DNA of 64,000 nt from Burkholderia mayonis (GCF_001523745.2 NZ_CP013386.1:3348001-3412000), one strand, 5' to 3'. Numbered from the stretch's first letter, positions 18,879 through 30,274 are shown. Numbers and translations are program-made. The notes: generated by a model not told the origin, from the letters alone.

Positions 18879-20699
18879 ATGACTTTGTCCTCGAAGCTGT
18901 CCCAGAAGCGCCCAGCCGCGACGCGCGGCCCGCGCGCCGTCCCGGTGCGCCGCGCGATCGGCGCCGCGCTCGTCGCGGCGTGGACGTTCGCTGCGTTCCC
19001 CGCTCACGCGCAAGACGATGCAGGCGACGACGCCCCTCAGGCCACGTTCGCGCCGACGCTGCCAGAAGAGCAGAAGGATCTGCCGAACGTCGCGCTGACG
19101 AGCCAGATCGTCTATCAGGTGCTCGCGGCCGAAGTCGCGCTGCAACGCAATCTCCCGGCACCCGCCTACCAGACCTACCTCGCGCTCGCGCGCGACACCC
19201 GCGATCCGCGGATGGCGCAGCGGGCGACCGAGATCGCGCTCGCCGCACAGAGTCCGGCCGATGCGCTGACCGCCGCGAATCTGTGGCGCGAGTATTCGCC
19301 GAGCTCGCCCCGCGCCGCGCAGGTCGACGCCGCGCTGCTCGTGCTCGGCGGCAAGCCGGCCGACGCGCAGCCGATGCTCGCGCAGGAGCTCGCGCGCGCG
19401 ACGGGCGAGAACCGCGGCGAAGCGATCATCGCGCTGCAGGCGCTGCTCTCGCGCGGCCCGAATCGCGTCGGCGGCCTGACCGTGCTGCAGGATCTGCTGA
19501 AGAACGACATGAACCGGCCCGAGGCGCGGCTCGCGATCGCGCGCCAGCAGCTCGCGACCGACGACAAGGACGGCGCGACGCAGTCGCTGAAGGAAGCGCT
19601 GCGGATCAAGCCCGATTACCTGCCGGCCGCGCTGATGCTATCGCAGATGGGACCGAACGAGCGCGCGGCCGGGGTAGTGTCGTTCGAGAAGTTCGTCCAG
19701 CAGAATCCGAAATCGCGCGACGGGCGCCTCGCGCTCGCGCAGCTCTATCTCGCCGACGACCGCCTCGACGACGCGCAGAAGCAGTTCGAGGCGATGCGCC
19801 GGAACGATTCGAGCGACCCGACGCCGCTGATGGCGCTCGCGCTCATCAAGATCCAGCAGAAGCACCTCGACGACGCGAGCACGTACCTGAAGCAGTACGT
19901 GAAGGTCGCTCAGAAGAAGCCGGGCGCGGACGTCGGCCAGGCTTACGTCTATCTCGCGCAGATCGCGCTCGACCAGAACAACGAGACGCTCGCCGCGCAA
20001 TGGCTCGACAAGGTCGACGAATCGAGCCAGCAATACGTGCCCGCGCAGGTCACGCGCGCGCAACTGCTGCAGAAGCAGGGCAAGGCCGAAGAAGCGCGCA
20101 AGCTGCTCGCGAACCTGCAGGTGTCCGACCCGCGCGACGCCGCGGTGATCGCGCGCACCGACGCGTCGATCCTCTTCACGTCGAAGCGCTACAAGGAAGC
20201 CGCGGACCGGCTCGCGCAGGCGGTCGAGGATTTCCCGGACGATCCCGATCTGCGCTACGACTACGCGATGGCGAGCGAGAAGATCGGCCAGTACACGACG
20301 ATGGAGCAACAGCTGCGTCTGCTGATGCGCGCGCAGCCGGATAATCCGCAGGCATACAACGCGCTCGGCTATTCGCTCGCCGATCGCAACCTGCGCCTTC
20401 AGGAAGCGGACACGCTGATCGAGAAAGCCAGCTCGCTTGCGCCGAACGACGCGTTCATCATGGACAGCCTCGGCTGGGTCAAGTACCGCCTCGGCGACAT
20501 GACGGGCGCCGCGAAGATCCTGAAGCGCGCGTACGACCTGCAGCCGAACGCGGAGATCGGCGCGCATCTCGGCGAAGTGCTATGGAAGGCCGGCGCGCAG
20601 GACGAAGCGCGCGCCACGTGGCGCGCCGCGCAGAAGCTCGAGCCCGACAACGACACGCTCGTGCAGACGCTCAAGCGCTTTCAGGTGAACGGACTTTGA
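18879..20699 (+). CDS. Secreted or periplasmic TPR-repeat protein
   Basis: A 606-residue tetratricopeptide-repeat protein. It starts with a basic n-region and a hydrophobic segment ending AFPAHAQ near residue 45, consistent with a signal peptide. Helical TPR units follow to the end, for example PEARLAIARQQLATDDKDGA and NPQAYNALGYSLADRNLRLQ. Function is unknown. Its stop overlaps the lolB ATG by one base, a conserved pairing that hints at a role in lipoprotein or outer-membrane assembly (inference). A TACAAT box at 18848-18853 is a candidate -10. Confidence 0.88.
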   Translation: MTLSSKLSQKRPAATRGPRAVPVRRAIGAALVAAWTFAAFPAHAQDDAGDDAPQATFAPTLPEEQKDLPNVALTSQIVYQVLAAEVALQRNLPAPAYQTYLALARDTRDPRMAQRATEIALAAQSPADALTAANLWREYSPSSPRAAQVDAALLVLGGKPADAQPMLAQELARATGENRGEAIIALQALLSRGPNRVGGLTVLQDLLKNDMNRPEARLAIARQQLATDDKDGATQSLKEALRIKPDYLPAALMLSQMGPNERAAGVVSFEKFVQQNPKSRDGRLALAQLYLADDRLDDAQKQFEAMRRNDSSDPTPLMALALIKIQQKHLDDASTYLKQYVKVAQKKPGADVGQAYVYLAQIALDQNNETLAAQWLDKVDESSQQYVPAQVTRAQLLQKQGKAEEARKLLANLQVSDPRDAAVIARTDASILFTSKRYKEAADRLAQAVEDFPDDPDLRYDYAMASEKIGQYTTMEQQLRLLMRAQPDNPQAYNALGYSLADRNLRLQEADTLIEKASSLAPNDAFIMDSLGWVKYRLGDMTGAAKILKRAYDLQPNAEIGAHLGEVLWKAGAQDEARATWRAAQKLEPDNDTLVQTLKRFQVNGL

Positions 20700-21328
20700 T
20701 GACGATGCCGCGTTTCGCCCGGCCGCGCGCGCACGCCGCGCGCGGCTTCGCCCTCGCTGCGGCGGCCGCTGCCGCCGTCGCGCTCGCCGGCTGTGCGACC
20801 CAGCCCAAGCGCGCGCCCGTCACCGCCCCGAACGCGCTGCAGACCGAGCAGAATCGCGCGTATACGGGCCGCTTCGCGGTCCAGTACCAGGACCAGCTCG
20901 GCAATCCGCGCAACGTCTACGGCAATTTCGATTGGCAGGAACAGGGCACGAACGTGTCGCTCGAACTGCGCAGTCCGCTCGGCCAGACGCTCGCGATCGT
21001 GAAGTCGGCGCCGAACGGCGCATCGCTCGAACTGCCGAACCGTCAGCCGCAGTACGCGCCCGACGTCGGCGAGCTGATGCAGCGGGCGCTCGGCTTCGCG
21101 CTGCCGCTCGACGGCCTGCGCTACTGGCTGCTGCCGACGCCCGCGCCCACGACGCCCGCGGCCACGGTGCGCGATCCGCAGGACGGCACGCGGATCAAGG
21201 AAATCCGTCAGGACGGCTGGACCATCGATTACGTCTCGTACGCCGACGCGCCCGCCGCCGGCGTGAAGCGCATCAACCTGGCGCGGCAGACGCCGCCGCT
21301 CGACATCAAGCTCGTGCTCGACCGCTGA
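20699..21328 (+). CDS. lolB: Outer-membrane lipoprotein receptor LolB
   Basis: LolB accepts lipoproteins from periplasmic LolA and inserts them in the outer membrane. The 209-residue precursor has an alanine-rich signal and a lipobox LAGC with the acylated cysteine near residue 32. No Asp follows at +2, as expected for outer-membrane targeting. The mature part shows the LolB pattern [27 protein letters not shown] 20699 overlaps the TPR gene stop (TGATG); ispE follows 31 bases downstream, an order shared by many proteobacteria. Confidence 0.93.
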   Translation: MTMPRFARPRAHAARGFALAAAAAAAVALAGCATQPKRAPVTAPNALQTEQNRAYTGRFAVQYQDQLGNPRNVYGNFDWQEQGTNVSLELRSPLGQTLAIVKSAPNGASLELPNRQPQYAPDVGELMQRALGFALPLDGLRYWLLPTPAPTTPAATVRDPQDGTRIKEIRQDGWTIDYVSYADAPAAGVKRINLARQTPPLDIKLVLDR

Positions 21329-21359
21329 TCGCGTGCTTTTCTCCGACAAAGCTATTCGC

Positions 21360-22241
21360 ATGACCGATACGACCCGCTCGCTGCGCGACTGCCTCGCCCC
21401 GGCGAAACTGAACCTGTTCTTGCACATCACGGGCCGCCGCCCGGACGGCTATCACGAGCTGCAAAGCGTGTTCCAGCTGCTCGATTGGGGCGATACGCTG
21501 CATTTCACGCTGCGCGACGACGGCAAGGTGTCGCGCAGGACCGACGTGCCGGGCGTGCCGGAAGAAACCGATCTCGTCGTACGCGCGGCCTCGCTGCTGA
21601 AGGCGCACACGGGCACGGAAGCCGGGGTCGACATCGAAATCGACAAGCGCCTGCCGATGGGCGCGGGCCTCGGCGGCGGCAGCTCGGACGCGGCGACGAC
21701 GCTGCTCGCGCTCAACCGCCTGTGGAAACTCGATTTGCCGCGTGAAGAACTGCAAGCGCTCGCGATAAAGCTCGGCGCCGACGTGCCCTTCTTCGTGTTC
21801 GGAAAAAATGCGTTCGCAGAGGGTATCGGAGAAGCGTTGCAGCAGGTACAATTGCCGGTTCGTTGGTTCCTGGTTGTGACGCCACGGGTTCATGTTCCGA
21901 CCGCAGCGATTTTCTCCGATAAATCGTTGACAAGGGATTCAAAGCCCATCACAATTACGGACTTTCTTGCACAGCAAAGCTGCGACGCAGGATGGCCAGA
22001 CAGCTTCGGCCGGAATGACATGCAGCAAGTTGTGACAGGCAAGTACGCGGAAGTTGCAAAGGTGGTCGAATGGTTTTACAATCTGACCCCCGCGCGGATG
22101 ACCGGCTCTGGAGCTAGCGTGTTTGCGGCGTTCACGAGCAAGGTTGAGGCAGAAGCGGCGCAAGCCCAACTGCCGGCCGGCTGGAACAGCGCAGTTACCG
22201 AGAGCTTGAGTGAGCATCCACTCTTCGCTTTCGCGTCATAG
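21360..22241 (+). CDS. ispE: 4-diphosphocytidyl-2-C-methyl-D-erythritol kinase
   Basis: IspE phosphorylates CDP-methylerythritol in the MEP isoprenoid pathway. The 293-residue GHMP kinase has the early [22 protein letters not shown] segment and the ATP-binding glycine loop [17 protein letters not shown] near residue 100. A C-terminal [12 protein letters not shown] motif is also present. The last third is noticeably less GC-rich than its neighbours, as is the adjoining tRNA region. ATG 21360 is used; ten upstream codons in frame lack family similarity. Confidence 0.96.
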   Translation: MTDTTRSLRDCLAPAKLNLFLHITGRRPDGYHELQSVFQLLDWGDTLHFTLRDDGKVSRRTDVPGVPEETDLVVRAASLLKAHTGTEAGVDIEIDKRLPMGAGLGGGSSDAATTLLALNRLWKLDLPREELQALAIKLGADVPFFVFGKNAFAEGIGEALQQVQLPVRWFLVVTPRVHVPTAAIFSDKSLTRDSKPITITDFLAQQSCDAGWPDSFGRNDMQQVVTGKYAEVAKVVEWFYNLTPARMTGSGASVFAAFTSKVEAEAAQAQLPAGWNSAVTESLSEHPLFAFAS

Positions 22242-22294
22242 AGTTTTGCGCCATCGGATGGCCTACACTTCCGGTGGAGCTCAGAGTTAAGTGT

Positions 22295-22371
22295 AGGGGA
22301 GTCGCCAAGTTGGTCAAGGCACCGGATTTTGATTCCGGCATGCGAGGGTTCGAGTCCTTCCTCCCCTGCCA
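22295..22371 (+). tRNA. tRNA-Gln (anticodon TTG)
   Basis: A 77-base cloverleaf including encoded CCA. The acceptor stem is 22295-22301 paired with 22361-22367. The anticodon stem CCGGA/TCCGG encloses loop 22327-22333, with anticodon TTG at 22329-22331. The T arm carries GGTTCGAGTCC. It lies between ispE and prs, a common location in this family of genomes. Confidence 0.97.
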
Positions 22372-22417
22372 AAATTTCTTTCCCGCATTTCCCGCCTAAG
22401 CCTGAAGCAGGTGTACG

Positions 22418-23374
22418 ATGAGCAGCCATGACGGCCTGATGGTTTTTACTGGCAACGCCAATCCCGCGCTTGCTCAGGAAGTCGTCAAAATTCTTGGTAT
22501 TCCCCTCGGCAAAGCGATGGTCAGCCGTTTCTCCGACGGCGAGATCCAGGTCGAAATCCAGGAAAACGTGCGCGGCAAGGACGTCTTCGTCCTGCAATCC
22601 ACGTGCGCGCCGACGAACGATAACCTGATGGAACTGATGATCATGGTCGATGCGCTGAAGCGCGCATCCGCAGGCCGGATCACCGCCGCCATCCCCTACT
22701 TCGGCTATGCGCGCCAGGATCGCCGTCCGCGTTCGGCGCGCGTCGCGATTTCCGCGAAGGTCGTCGCGAACATGCTGGAAATCGCCGGCGTCGAGCGGAT
22801 CATCACGATGGATCTGCACGCCGACCAGATTCAAGGCTTCTTCGACATTCCCGTCGACAACATCTACGCGACGCCGATCCTGCTGGGCGACCTGCGCAAG
22901 CAGAACTACCAGGATCTGCTCGTCGTGTCGCCGGACGTCGGCGGCGTCGTGCGCGCCCGCGCGCTCGCGAAGCAGTTGAACTGCGACCTCGCGATCATCG
23001 ACAAGCGTCGTCCGAAGGCGAACGTCGCCGAAGTGATGAACATCATCGGTGAAGTCGAAGGCCGCACTTGCGTGATCATGGACGACATGGTCGACACGGC
23101 GGGCACGCTCTGCAAGGCCGCGCAAGTGCTGAAGGAGCGCGGCGCGAAGCAGGTGTTCGCATACGCGACGCACCCGGTGCTGTCGGGCGGCGCGGGCGAC
23201 CGGATCGCCGCTTCGGCGCTCGACGAGCTCGTCGTCACCGACACGATTCCGCTGTCCGCCGAATCGCTCGCGTGCCCGAAGATCCGCGCGCTGTCGAGCG
23301 CGGGCCTTTTGGCCGAAACGTTCTCGCGGATCCGCCGCGGCGATTCGGTGATGTCGCTGTTCGCGGAATCCTGA
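22418..23374 (+). CDS. prs: Ribose-phosphate pyrophosphokinase
   Basis: Prs makes PRPP from ribose 5-phosphate and ATP for purine, pyrimidine, histidine, tryptophan and NAD synthesis. The 318-residue class I enzyme shows [16 protein letters not shown], the Mg/ATP segment [19 protein letters not shown] near residue 130 and the PRPP loop [17 protein letters not shown] near residue 218. Length is normal. apt and hisC in this window depend on its product directly or through the pathway. A strong terminator follows. Confidence 0.97.
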   Translation: MSSHDGLMVFTGNANPALAQEVVKILGIPLGKAMVSRFSDGEIQVEIQENVRGKDVFVLQSTCAPTNDNLMELMIMVDALKRASAGRITAAIPYFGYARQDRRPRSARVAISAKVVANMLEIAGVERIITMDLHADQIQGFFDIPVDNIYATPILLGDLRKQNYQDLLVVSPDVGGVVRARALAKQLNCDLAIIDKRRPKANVAEVMNIIGEVEGRTCVIMDDMVDTAGTLCKAAQVLKERGAKQVFAYATHPVLSGGAGDRIAASALDELVVTDTIPLSAESLACPKIRALSSAGLLAETFSRIRRGDSVMSLFAES

Positions 23375-23401
23375 AGCGAACCGCAGCTGAAATTGTTTAG
23401 C

Positions 23402-23434
23402 GCAAAAAGCGAAGCGACGAGCTTCGCTTTTTGC
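23402..23434 (+). terminator. Terminator after prs
   Basis: A perfect 14-bp stem (23402-23415 with 23421-23434) closes a GACGA loop, with five T residues within the descending arm. It lies 28 bases after the prs stop. Confidence 0.85.
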
Positions 23435-23539
23435 ACAATCGGCCGGGACCGACGAACCCCCGGCCATTCGATCGGGGGCCTCATGCAGTCGCGGGGCCCC
23501 GTTTTACTGCCTGGTCGCGGGCAGCAAATGGAGAAACAC

Positions 23540-24154
23540 ATGAAAGTCGTCGCTTTCGAGCGCCAACAGCAAGGTACGGGTGCGAGCCGCCGCCTGCGCA
23601 ACGCCGGTAAGACCACGGGTATCGTGTATGGTGGTGAAGCAGCCCCGCAAATGATCGAACTCGATCACAACGCCCTGTGGCACGCGCTGAAGAAGGAAGC
23701 CTTCCACTCGTCGATCCTCGATCTCGAAGTGGCCGGCCAGTCGCAACAGGTTTTGCTGCGCGACGTGCAATACCATCCGTTCAAGCAGCTCGTGCTGCAC
23801 GTGGACTTCCAGCGCGTCGACGCGAAGAAGAAGCTGCACACGAAGGTGCCGCTGCACTTCCTGAACGCTGAAGTCAGCCCGGCCGTGAAGCTGTCGAGCG
23901 CAGTCGTGTCGCACGTCGCGACCGAAATCGAAGTCGAGTGCCTGCCGGCCGCTCTGCCGGAATTCCTCGAAGTCGATCTGTCGAAGATCGAAGCAGGCCA
24001 ATCGCTGCATGCGAAGGACATCGCGCTGCCGAAGGGCGTCGCGCTGGTCGCGCACGTCGACGCCGAAAACCCAGTGGTCGCTTCGGCGACGATCCCGGCC
24101 GGCGCCGTGTCGGAAGAAGCGGCTGCGGGCGAAGGCGAAACGCCGGCTGCCTAA
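23540..24154 (+). CDS. rplY: 50S ribosomal protein L25, long CTC form
   Basis: A 204-residue bL25 with the 5S-rRNA-binding N-terminal domain (about residues 1-95, [19 protein letters not shown]) plus the C-terminal CTC extension. The tail is acidic and alanine-rich ([11 protein letters not shown]). ATG 23540 follows a GGAG within ATGGAGAAACAC; upstream in-frame codons look non-coding. It lies between prs and pth, a widely conserved order. Confidence 0.96.
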   Translation: MKVVAFERQQQGTGASRRLRNAGKTTGIVYGGEAAPQMIELDHNALWHALKKEAFHSSILDLEVAGQSQQVLLRDVQYHPFKQLVLHVDFQRVDAKKKLHTKVPLHFLNAEVSPAVKLSSAVVSHVATEIEVECLPAALPEFLEVDLSKIEAGQSLHAKDIALPKGVALVAHVDAENPVVASATIPAGAVSEEAAAGEGETPAA

Positions 24155-24188
24155 ACGCCCTTCGGACCGTTTCGCACGACGGTCGACG

Positions 24189-24218
24189 ACCCGCCGAGGC
24201 TTGCCCGGCGGGTTTTTT
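24189..24218 (+). terminator. Terminator after rplY
   Basis: A stem of eight base pairs (24189-24196 with 24206-24213) closes a nine-base loop and is followed by a T-run to 24218. It sits 35 bases after rplY. Confidence 0.85.
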
Positions 24219-24265
24219 CATTTTTGCAGCCCGCGAGGGCAAGCCCTGACGGGCAAGCGTTCATC

Positions 24266-24871
24266 ATGATCAAACTGATCGTCGGCCTCGGCAACCCCGG
24301 GGCGGAATACACCGCGACGCGCCACAACGCAGGCTTCTGGCTCGTCGACCAGCTCGCGCGCGAAGCCGGCGCGACGCTGCGCGACGAGCGGCGCTTCCAC
24401 GGCTTCTACGCGAAGGCGCGCCTTCACGGCGAGGAAGTCCATCTGCTCGAGCCGCAAACGTACATGAATCGCTCCGGCCAATCGGTCGTCGCGCTCGCGC
24501 ATTTCTTCAAGATCCTGCCGGACGAGATCCTCGTCGCGCACGACGAGCTCGACCTGCCGCCCGGCGCGGTCAAGCTGAAATTGGGCGGCGGCAGCGGCGG
24601 CCACAACGGCCTCAAGGACATCTCCGCGCACTTATCGTCGCAGCAGTACTGGCGGCTGCGGATCGGCATCGGCCATCCGCGCGACCTGATTCCCGAAAGC
24701 GCGCGCGCGGGCGCGAAGCCCGACGTCGCGAACTTCGTGCTGAAGCCGCCGCGCAAGGAAGAGCAGGACGTGATCGACGTCGCGATCGAGCGCGCGCTCG
24801 CCGTGATGTCGACCGTCGTCAAGGGCGAGACCGAGCGCGCGATGATGCAGCTGCATCGCAACGGCGCGTAA
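24266..24871 (+). CDS. pth: Peptidyl-tRNA hydrolase
   Basis: Pth recycles tRNA from prematurely released peptidyl-tRNA. The 201-residue product shows [21 protein letters not shown] with the catalytic histidine at RHNAGF, then TYMNRSGQ and [14 protein letters not shown], and a [13 protein letters not shown] loop, all family hallmarks. ATG 24266 is chosen because homology starts at [12 protein letters not shown]. It stands between the rplY terminator and hisC. Confidence 0.97.
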   Translation: MIKLIVGLGNPGAEYTATRHNAGFWLVDQLAREAGATLRDERRFHGFYAKARLHGEEVHLLEPQTYMNRSGQSVVALAHFFKILPDEILVAHDELDLPPGAVKLKLGGGSGGHNGLKDISAHLSSQQYWRLRIGIGHPRDLIPESARAGAKPDVANFVLKPPRKEEQDVIDVAIERALAVMSTVVKGETERAMMQLHRNGA

Positions 24872-24971
24872 GCCGGGCGCCTTTCCCGCCGCCGCTTGCC
24901 GTGCACTCGGGGCGGCCGCACATCGGTTAAGCTCGTCCTTTTACTGCTTCTTTTACCGCATCAGGAGCCAC

Positions 24972-26042
24972 GTGGTGAGCCGTTACTGGAGCGACATCGT
25001 CCATCAACTCGAGCCGTACGTGCCGGGCGAGCAGCCGGCGCTCGCGCATCCCGTCAAGCTGAACACGAACGAGAATCCGTATCCGCCGTCGCCGCGCGCG
25101 ATCGACGCGATCCGGCGCGAGCTCGGCGACGCGGGCGAGGCGCTGCGCCGCTATCCGGACCCCGTCGCGCGCAAGCTGCGCGAGACGGTCGCCGCGCATC
25201 ACGGCATCGCGCCCGAGCAGGTGTTCGTCGGCAACGGCTCCGACGAAGTGCTCGCGCACATATTCCAGGCGCTCTTGCAGCACGACCGGCCGCTGCGCTT
25301 TCCGGACATCACGTACAGCTTCTATCCGACCTATGCGCGGCTCTATCGCGTCGCATACGAGACGGTGCCGCTCGCCGACGACTTCTCGATCGACATCGAC
25401 GACTATCTCGACGACACCGGCTGCGTGCTGTTCCCGAACCCGAACGCGCCGACGGGCCGCGCGCTGCCGCTCGCGGACGTCGAGCGGATCGTCGCCGCGA
25501 ATCCGAGCTCGGTCGTCGTGATCGACGAGGCGTATGTCGATTTCGGCGCGGAGTCGGCGGTATCGCTGATCTCGCGCTATCCAAACCTGCTCGTCGTGCA
25601 CACCGCATCGAAGGCGCGCTCGCTCGCCGGCATGCGCGTCGGCTTCGCGTTCGGCGATGCGGCGCTGATCGACGCGCTCACGCGCGTGAAGGACAGCTTC
25701 AACTCCTACCCGCTCGATCGACTCGCGCAGGTCGCGACGCAGGCGTCGTACGAGGACGACGCCTGGTTCCAGGCGACGCGAAAGCAGGTGATCGCGAGCC
25801 GCGAGCGGCTTGTCGGCGCACTGGTCGCGCTCGGCTTCGACGTCGTGCCGTCGGCGGCGAACTTCGTGCTCGCGCGCCATCCTCGCCACGACGCGGCGAC
25901 GCTTGCAACGCGGCTGAAGGAGCGGGAGATTTTCGTGCGGCACTTCAAGCTGCCGCGGATCGATCAGCACCTGCGCATCACGGTCGGCACCGACGCGGAG
26001 TGCGGCACGCTCGTCGCGGCGCTGCGCGAATTGCTCGCGTAG
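24972..26042 (+). CDS. hisC: Histidinol-phosphate aminotransferase
   Basis: A PLP-dependent class I/II aminotransferase catalysing imidazole-acetol phosphate to histidinol phosphate in histidine synthesis. The 356-residue protein has [12 protein letters not shown] at the N-terminus and [10 protein letters not shown] for cofactor binding. NAPTGR follows, as does the PLP lysine in [17 protein letters not shown] near residue 220. Two adjacent GTG codons (24972, 24975) follow an AGGAG; the first is used. It is isolated from other his genes, so it may be a second hisC copy (inference). Confidence 0.93.
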   Translation: MVSRYWSDIVHQLEPYVPGEQPALAHPVKLNTNENPYPPSPRAIDAIRRELGDAGEALRRYPDPVARKLRETVAAHHGIAPEQVFVGNGSDEVLAHIFQALLQHDRPLRFPDITYSFYPTYARLYRVAYETVPLADDFSIDIDDYLDDTGCVLFPNPNAPTGRALPLADVERIVAANPSSVVVIDEAYVDFGAESAVSLISRYPNLLVVHTASKARSLAGMRVGFAFGDAALIDALTRVKDSFNSYPLDRLAQVATQASYEDDAWFQATRKQVIASRERLVGALVALGFDVVPSAANFVLARHPRHDAATLATRLKEREIFVRHFKLPRIDQHLRITVGTDAECGTLVAALRELLA

Positions 26043-26162
26043 CGGCCGGCTAGTGCGGATTCACGTGCGAACGCAAGCGAAAACAGGAGCGGCAAGGCGG
26101 CGAGCAGGCCGCCGTCGCAAGCAAGCCAGCGGCGACAGGCTCAACCCGCCCGCCGCGACGCA

Positions 26163-27101
<939 letters not shown>

Positions 27102-27728
27102 TTATTCATCATTTTCGCGTTGCAGCAAATGATAGTGGACGGCGCCCGCCTTGCCGTGCCGCGTCACTTGCCAGCCGGCGAGCGACGCGTGCTCGGACGG
27201 ATCGAGCGGCGCGCCCGTCTCGACGTACAGATAGCCGCCCGGCGCGACGAGATTCGGCGCGAGCGCAAGCGCGCGCGCGAAGGCAGCCGCGTCGCCGAAC
27301 GGCGGATCGACGAACACGATGTCGAACGAGCGCGGCGCAAGGCCCGCCGCGATGCGCAGCGCGTCGGCTTCGGCGATCTCGATCGCGCGCGCCGCGAGCT
27401 TGTCCTTCAGCGCGCGCAGTTGCTGCGCGGCACGCGGATGGCGCTCGACCATCACGACGCTCGCCGCGCCGCGCGACGCCGCCTCGAAGCCGAGCGCGCC
27501 GCTGCCCGCGAACAGGTCGAGGCAGCGCCGGCCTTCGAGATCCTGGCCGAGCCAGTTGAAGAGCGTCTCGCGCACGCGGTCGGGCGTCGGACGCAGACCG
27601 TCCAGGTCGAGCACCGGAAGCGGCGTGCGCTTCCAGTCGCCGCCGATGATGCGGATCGTGTGCGGCTTGCCGCGGCCGGCCGCTGAGGCTCGCTGCGCCG
27701 GCGGCCGCGCCGGAGAGGAACGGGACAT
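27102..27728 (-). CDS. rsmD: 16S rRNA (guanine966-N2)-methyltransferase
   Basis: RsmD methylates G966 of 16S rRNA. The 208-residue protein has IRIIGGDWKRTPLPV and GLRPTPDRVRETLFNWL, the SAM-binding LDLFAGSGALGFEA near residue 70 and the catalytic DPPF motif near residue 140. The first 20 residues are low complexity and variable in the family. The minus-strand frame continues open far upstream, opposite ftsY, but only this portion is family-like. ATG 27728 was chosen on that basis. Confidence 0.95.
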   Translation of the reverse strand: MSRSSPARPPAQRASAAGRGKPHTIRIIGGDWKRTPLPVLDLDGLRPTPDRVRETLFNWLGQDLEGRRCLDLFAGSGALGFEAASRGAASVVMVERHPRAAQQLRALKDKLAARAIEIAEADALRIAAGLAPRSFDIVFVDPPFGDAAAFARALALAPNLVAPGGYLYVETGAPLDPSEHASLAGWQVTRHGKAGAVHYHLLQRENDE

Positions 27729-27983
27729 ACGGAAGAATTCGATACGGAAGCGTTGGAAACGGAATGAACCGGTCGGAAACGGCGCGATGCGCCGCGATGA
27801 CGCGCACGTTACCACAAGCAGCGCGCATGCTCTGCCGCAGCCGCACGGTGAAGCCCGTGCGCCTGATAAAATGCCGGGTTTCCGGTGCGCGGGCACGCCG
27901 CACGCGCGCCGCCAGGCTCTCGCACAGGGCCCGGCCGCTCGGCGCACCCGGCGCCGCGCCCCGCCTCTTCCGCAAGCGAAACC

Positions 27984-29288
27984 ATGTTCAGCTTCTTCAA
28001 ACGATTCAAGAAAGCGCCCGAAGCCGCACCGGCCGAGCCGCAGCAAGCCCCCGACGCGCAGCAGGACGACGCGGGCAGCTCCGCCGCGCCCGAGATCACG
28101 CGGGTCGATACGCCTGTCGCACCGGTCGCGCGCGACGAAGCGCCGGCCGTCGCGCCGTCGAGCCCCGTCGCGCGGCCGTCCGCCGCGAGCGCACCCGCGA
28201 CGCCGCCTGCCGCTCCGTCCGCCACGACGCCGGAACCGCCGGTTCAGCAGCAACCGTCCGCAGAACCCGCGCGGCCGTCCGCCGAGCCCGCGCCTTCCGT
28301 CGTGATGACGGTCACGCCGTCCGCGAACGGCCGCAACGAGGTCGTCGAGACGGTCGAGATCGTGCCGCCGCCCGCCCCCGAGCCGGCCGCGAAGAAATCG
28401 TGGCTTGCGCGGCTGAAATCCGGCCTCGCGAAGACGAGCTCGAGCATCACGACCGTGTTCGTCAACACGAAGATCGACGAGACGCTCTACGAGGAGCTCG
28501 AAACGGCGCTGCTGATGTCCGATGCCGGCGTCGACGCAACCGAACATCTGCTCGACGCACTGCGCGAGAAGGTACGCACGGGCCGCCTCACCGATCCGCA
28601 GCAGGTGAAGGACGCGCTGCGCGGCCTGCTCGTCGATCTGCTGAAGCCGCTCGAGAAATCGCTCATGCTCGGACGCGCGCAGCCGCTCGTGATGATGATC
28701 GCCGGCGTGAACGGCGCGGGCAAGACGACGAGCATCGGCAAGCTCGCGAAGCATCTGCAAAGCTTCGATCAGTCGGTGCTGCTCGCGGCGGGCGACACGT
28801 TCCGCGCGGCCGCGCGCGAGCAGCTCGCGATCTGGGGCGAGCGCAACAACGTGACCGTCGTCCAGCAGGAAAGCGGCGACCCGGCCGCGGTGATCTTCGA
28901 CGCGGTCAGCGCCGCGCGCGCGCGCAACATCGACGTGATGATGGCCGATACCGCGGGCCGCCTGCCGACGCAGCTGCATCTGATGGAAGAGCTTCGCAAG
29001 GTGAAGCGCGTGATCGGCAAGGCGCACGACGGCGCGCCGCACGAGGTGCTGCTCGTGATCGACGCGAATACCGGACAGAACGGGCTTACGCAGGTGAAGG
29101 CGTTCGACGATGCGCTCGGCCTCACGGGCCTCATCGTCACGAAGCTCGACGGCACCGCGAAGGGCGGCATCCTCGCCGCGATCGCGCGGCAGCGGCCGAT
29201 TCCGGTGTACTTCATCGGCGTCGGCGAGAAGGTCGAGGATCTGCAGCCGTTCAGCGCGGAGGAATTCGCGGACGCGCTGCTCGGCTAA
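27984..29288 (+). CDS. ftsY: Signal recognition particle receptor FtsY
   Basis: FtsY docks SRP-ribosome complexes at the inner membrane. The 434-residue protein begins with an amphipathic MFSFFKRFKK motif for membrane contact. An acidic, Pro/Ala-rich linker (about residues 12-125) follows, then the N domain and the G domain with [16 protein letters not shown] near residue 240, DTAGRLPT, and TKLDGTAKGG near residue 390. It is divergent from rsmD and ends just before a strong terminator. Confidence 0.97.
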   Translation: MFSFFKRFKKAPEAAPAEPQQAPDAQQDDAGSSAAPEITRVDTPVAPVARDEAPAVAPSSPVARPSAASAPATPPAAPSATTPEPPVQQQPSAEPARPSAEPAPSVVMTVTPSANGRNEVVETVEIVPPPAPEPAAKKSWLARLKSGLAKTSSSITTVFVNTKIDETLYEELETALLMSDAGVDATEHLLDALREKVRTGRLTDPQQVKDALRGLLVDLLKPLEKSLMLGRAQPLVMMIAGVNGAGKTTSIGKLAKHLQSFDQSVLLAAGDTFRAAAREQLAIWGERNNVTVVQQESGDPAAVIFDAVSAARARNIDVMMADTAGRLPTQLHLMEELRKVKRVIGKAHDGAPHEVLLVIDANTGQNGLTQVKAFDDALGLTGLIVTKLDGTAKGGILAAIARQRPIPVYFIGVGEKVEDLQPFSAEEFADALLG

Positions 29289-29345
29289 GCCGCGCGCGCC
29301 GCGATCGATCCGTCGCGATCTTCGCGATTCCGCCATCCCGCAACG

Positions 29346-29375
29346 AAACGGGCGCCCCGCAAGGCGCCCGTTTTT
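29346..29375. terminator. Terminator between ftsY and maiA (convergent)
   Basis: An 11-bp perfect stem (29346-29356 with 29363-29373) closes a six-base loop, with a T-run to 29375 on the plus strand and an A-rich upstream flank. It serves ftsY and possibly maiA. Confidence 0.88.
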
Positions 29376-29400
29376 CATTGGCGCGCGGCCGATGCAACGC

Positions 29401-30045
29401 TCATTCGGCGTCGGGCTGCGCGGCGGGCGCGGCCGCCTTGAAAGCGTCGAGCGTCATCGCGTGATCGTGGATCCGCTGGATCGTCGGAAACCGCTCGAGG
29501 CCGATCGAGAAGCGGTGCGCGTTGAACACCTGCGGGACGATGCAGAGATCGGCGAGCGTCGGCGTATCGCCGAAGCACAGCTTGCCCGTGCGCGGATCGT
29601 TCGAAAGACGCGCCTCGAGCGACTTGAAGCCCGCCTCGATCCAATGGCGGTACCACGCATCCTTCGCGTAGTCGTCGACCTTCAGCGTGTGCTTCAAATA
29701 CTTCAGCACGCGCAGGTTGTTGAGCGGATGGATCTCGCAGGCGACCTGCAACGCGATCGCGCGCACGTACGCGCGGTCGACGAGCGCCTTGGGCAGCAGC
29801 GGCACGTCCGGGTACGCTTCTTCCAGATACTCGATGATCGCGAGCGACTGCTGCAGCGCCGATTCGCCGTCGATGAGCGTCGGCACGAGCGCGTCGGGGC
29901 TGAGCGCGCGATATTCGTCGGTCAATTGCTGGCCGCCGTCGCGCAGCAGATGCACCGGCACGTAGTCGAACGGCAGCTTCTTCAGATGCAGCGCGATACG
30001 CACGCGAAACGCCGCCGAACTGCGGAAATAGCTATATAGCTTCAT
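29401..30045 (-). CDS. maiA: Maleylacetoacetate isomerase (zeta-class GST)
   Basis: Converts maleylacetoacetate to fumarylacetoacetate in tyrosine/homogentisate breakdown using glutathione. The 214-residue protein begins with the thioredoxin-fold LYSYFRSSAAFRVRIAL, whose SSxxxRVR motif marks the zeta class. It continues with LVPTLIDGESALQQSLAIIEYLEE and the C-terminal helical domain including GDTPTLADLCIVPQV. No other homogentisate genes are adjacent, so its pathway role here rests on family knowledge. Confidence 0.9.
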   Translation of the reverse strand: MKLYSYFRSSAAFRVRIALHLKKLPFDYVPVHLLRDGGQQLTDEYRALSPDALVPTLIDGESALQQSLAIIEYLEEAYPDVPLLPKALVDRAYVRAIALQVACEIHPLNNLRVLKYLKHTLKVDDYAKDAWYRHWIEAGFKSLEARLSNDPRTGKLCFGDTPTLADLCIVPQVFNAHRFSIGLERFPTIQRIHDHAMTLDAFKAAAPAAQPDAE

Positions 30046-30257
30046 CAGTGTCCCTCATTGTCTCGATCGTCGATCTTCTCGCCGGCGCCCGCGCGCGGTT
30101 CCCGCGATGCGCGCGAAAGCGCGAACCGCGAGACGGGCGTCTGCCCGTCCCGCCGCGCCGAATGCTCCGGTATCGGCCGAAAGTGTAACGCGGCTCGCGC
30201 GACGCCGGTTTCGCGCCGCCGATCCGGCGGCACTTTGTCGGTGCAGTGCTGTCGCGA

Positions 30258-30274
30258 TGCACGCTTCGCGTGCG
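30258..30274. promoter_or_regulatory. Candidate NtrC binding site
   Basis: TGCAC-N7-GTGCG at this position matches nine of ten defined bases of the enteric NtrC consensus TGCAC-N7-GTGCA. It lies about 97 bases upstream of the sigma-54 promoter, a usual enhancer distance. Confidence 0.55.

Noticed and set aside
27729..29378. Minus-strand extension of rsmD through ftsY
   Set aside because: Family similarity of RsmD begins at 27728; the extension is arginine-rich and antisense to FtsY.
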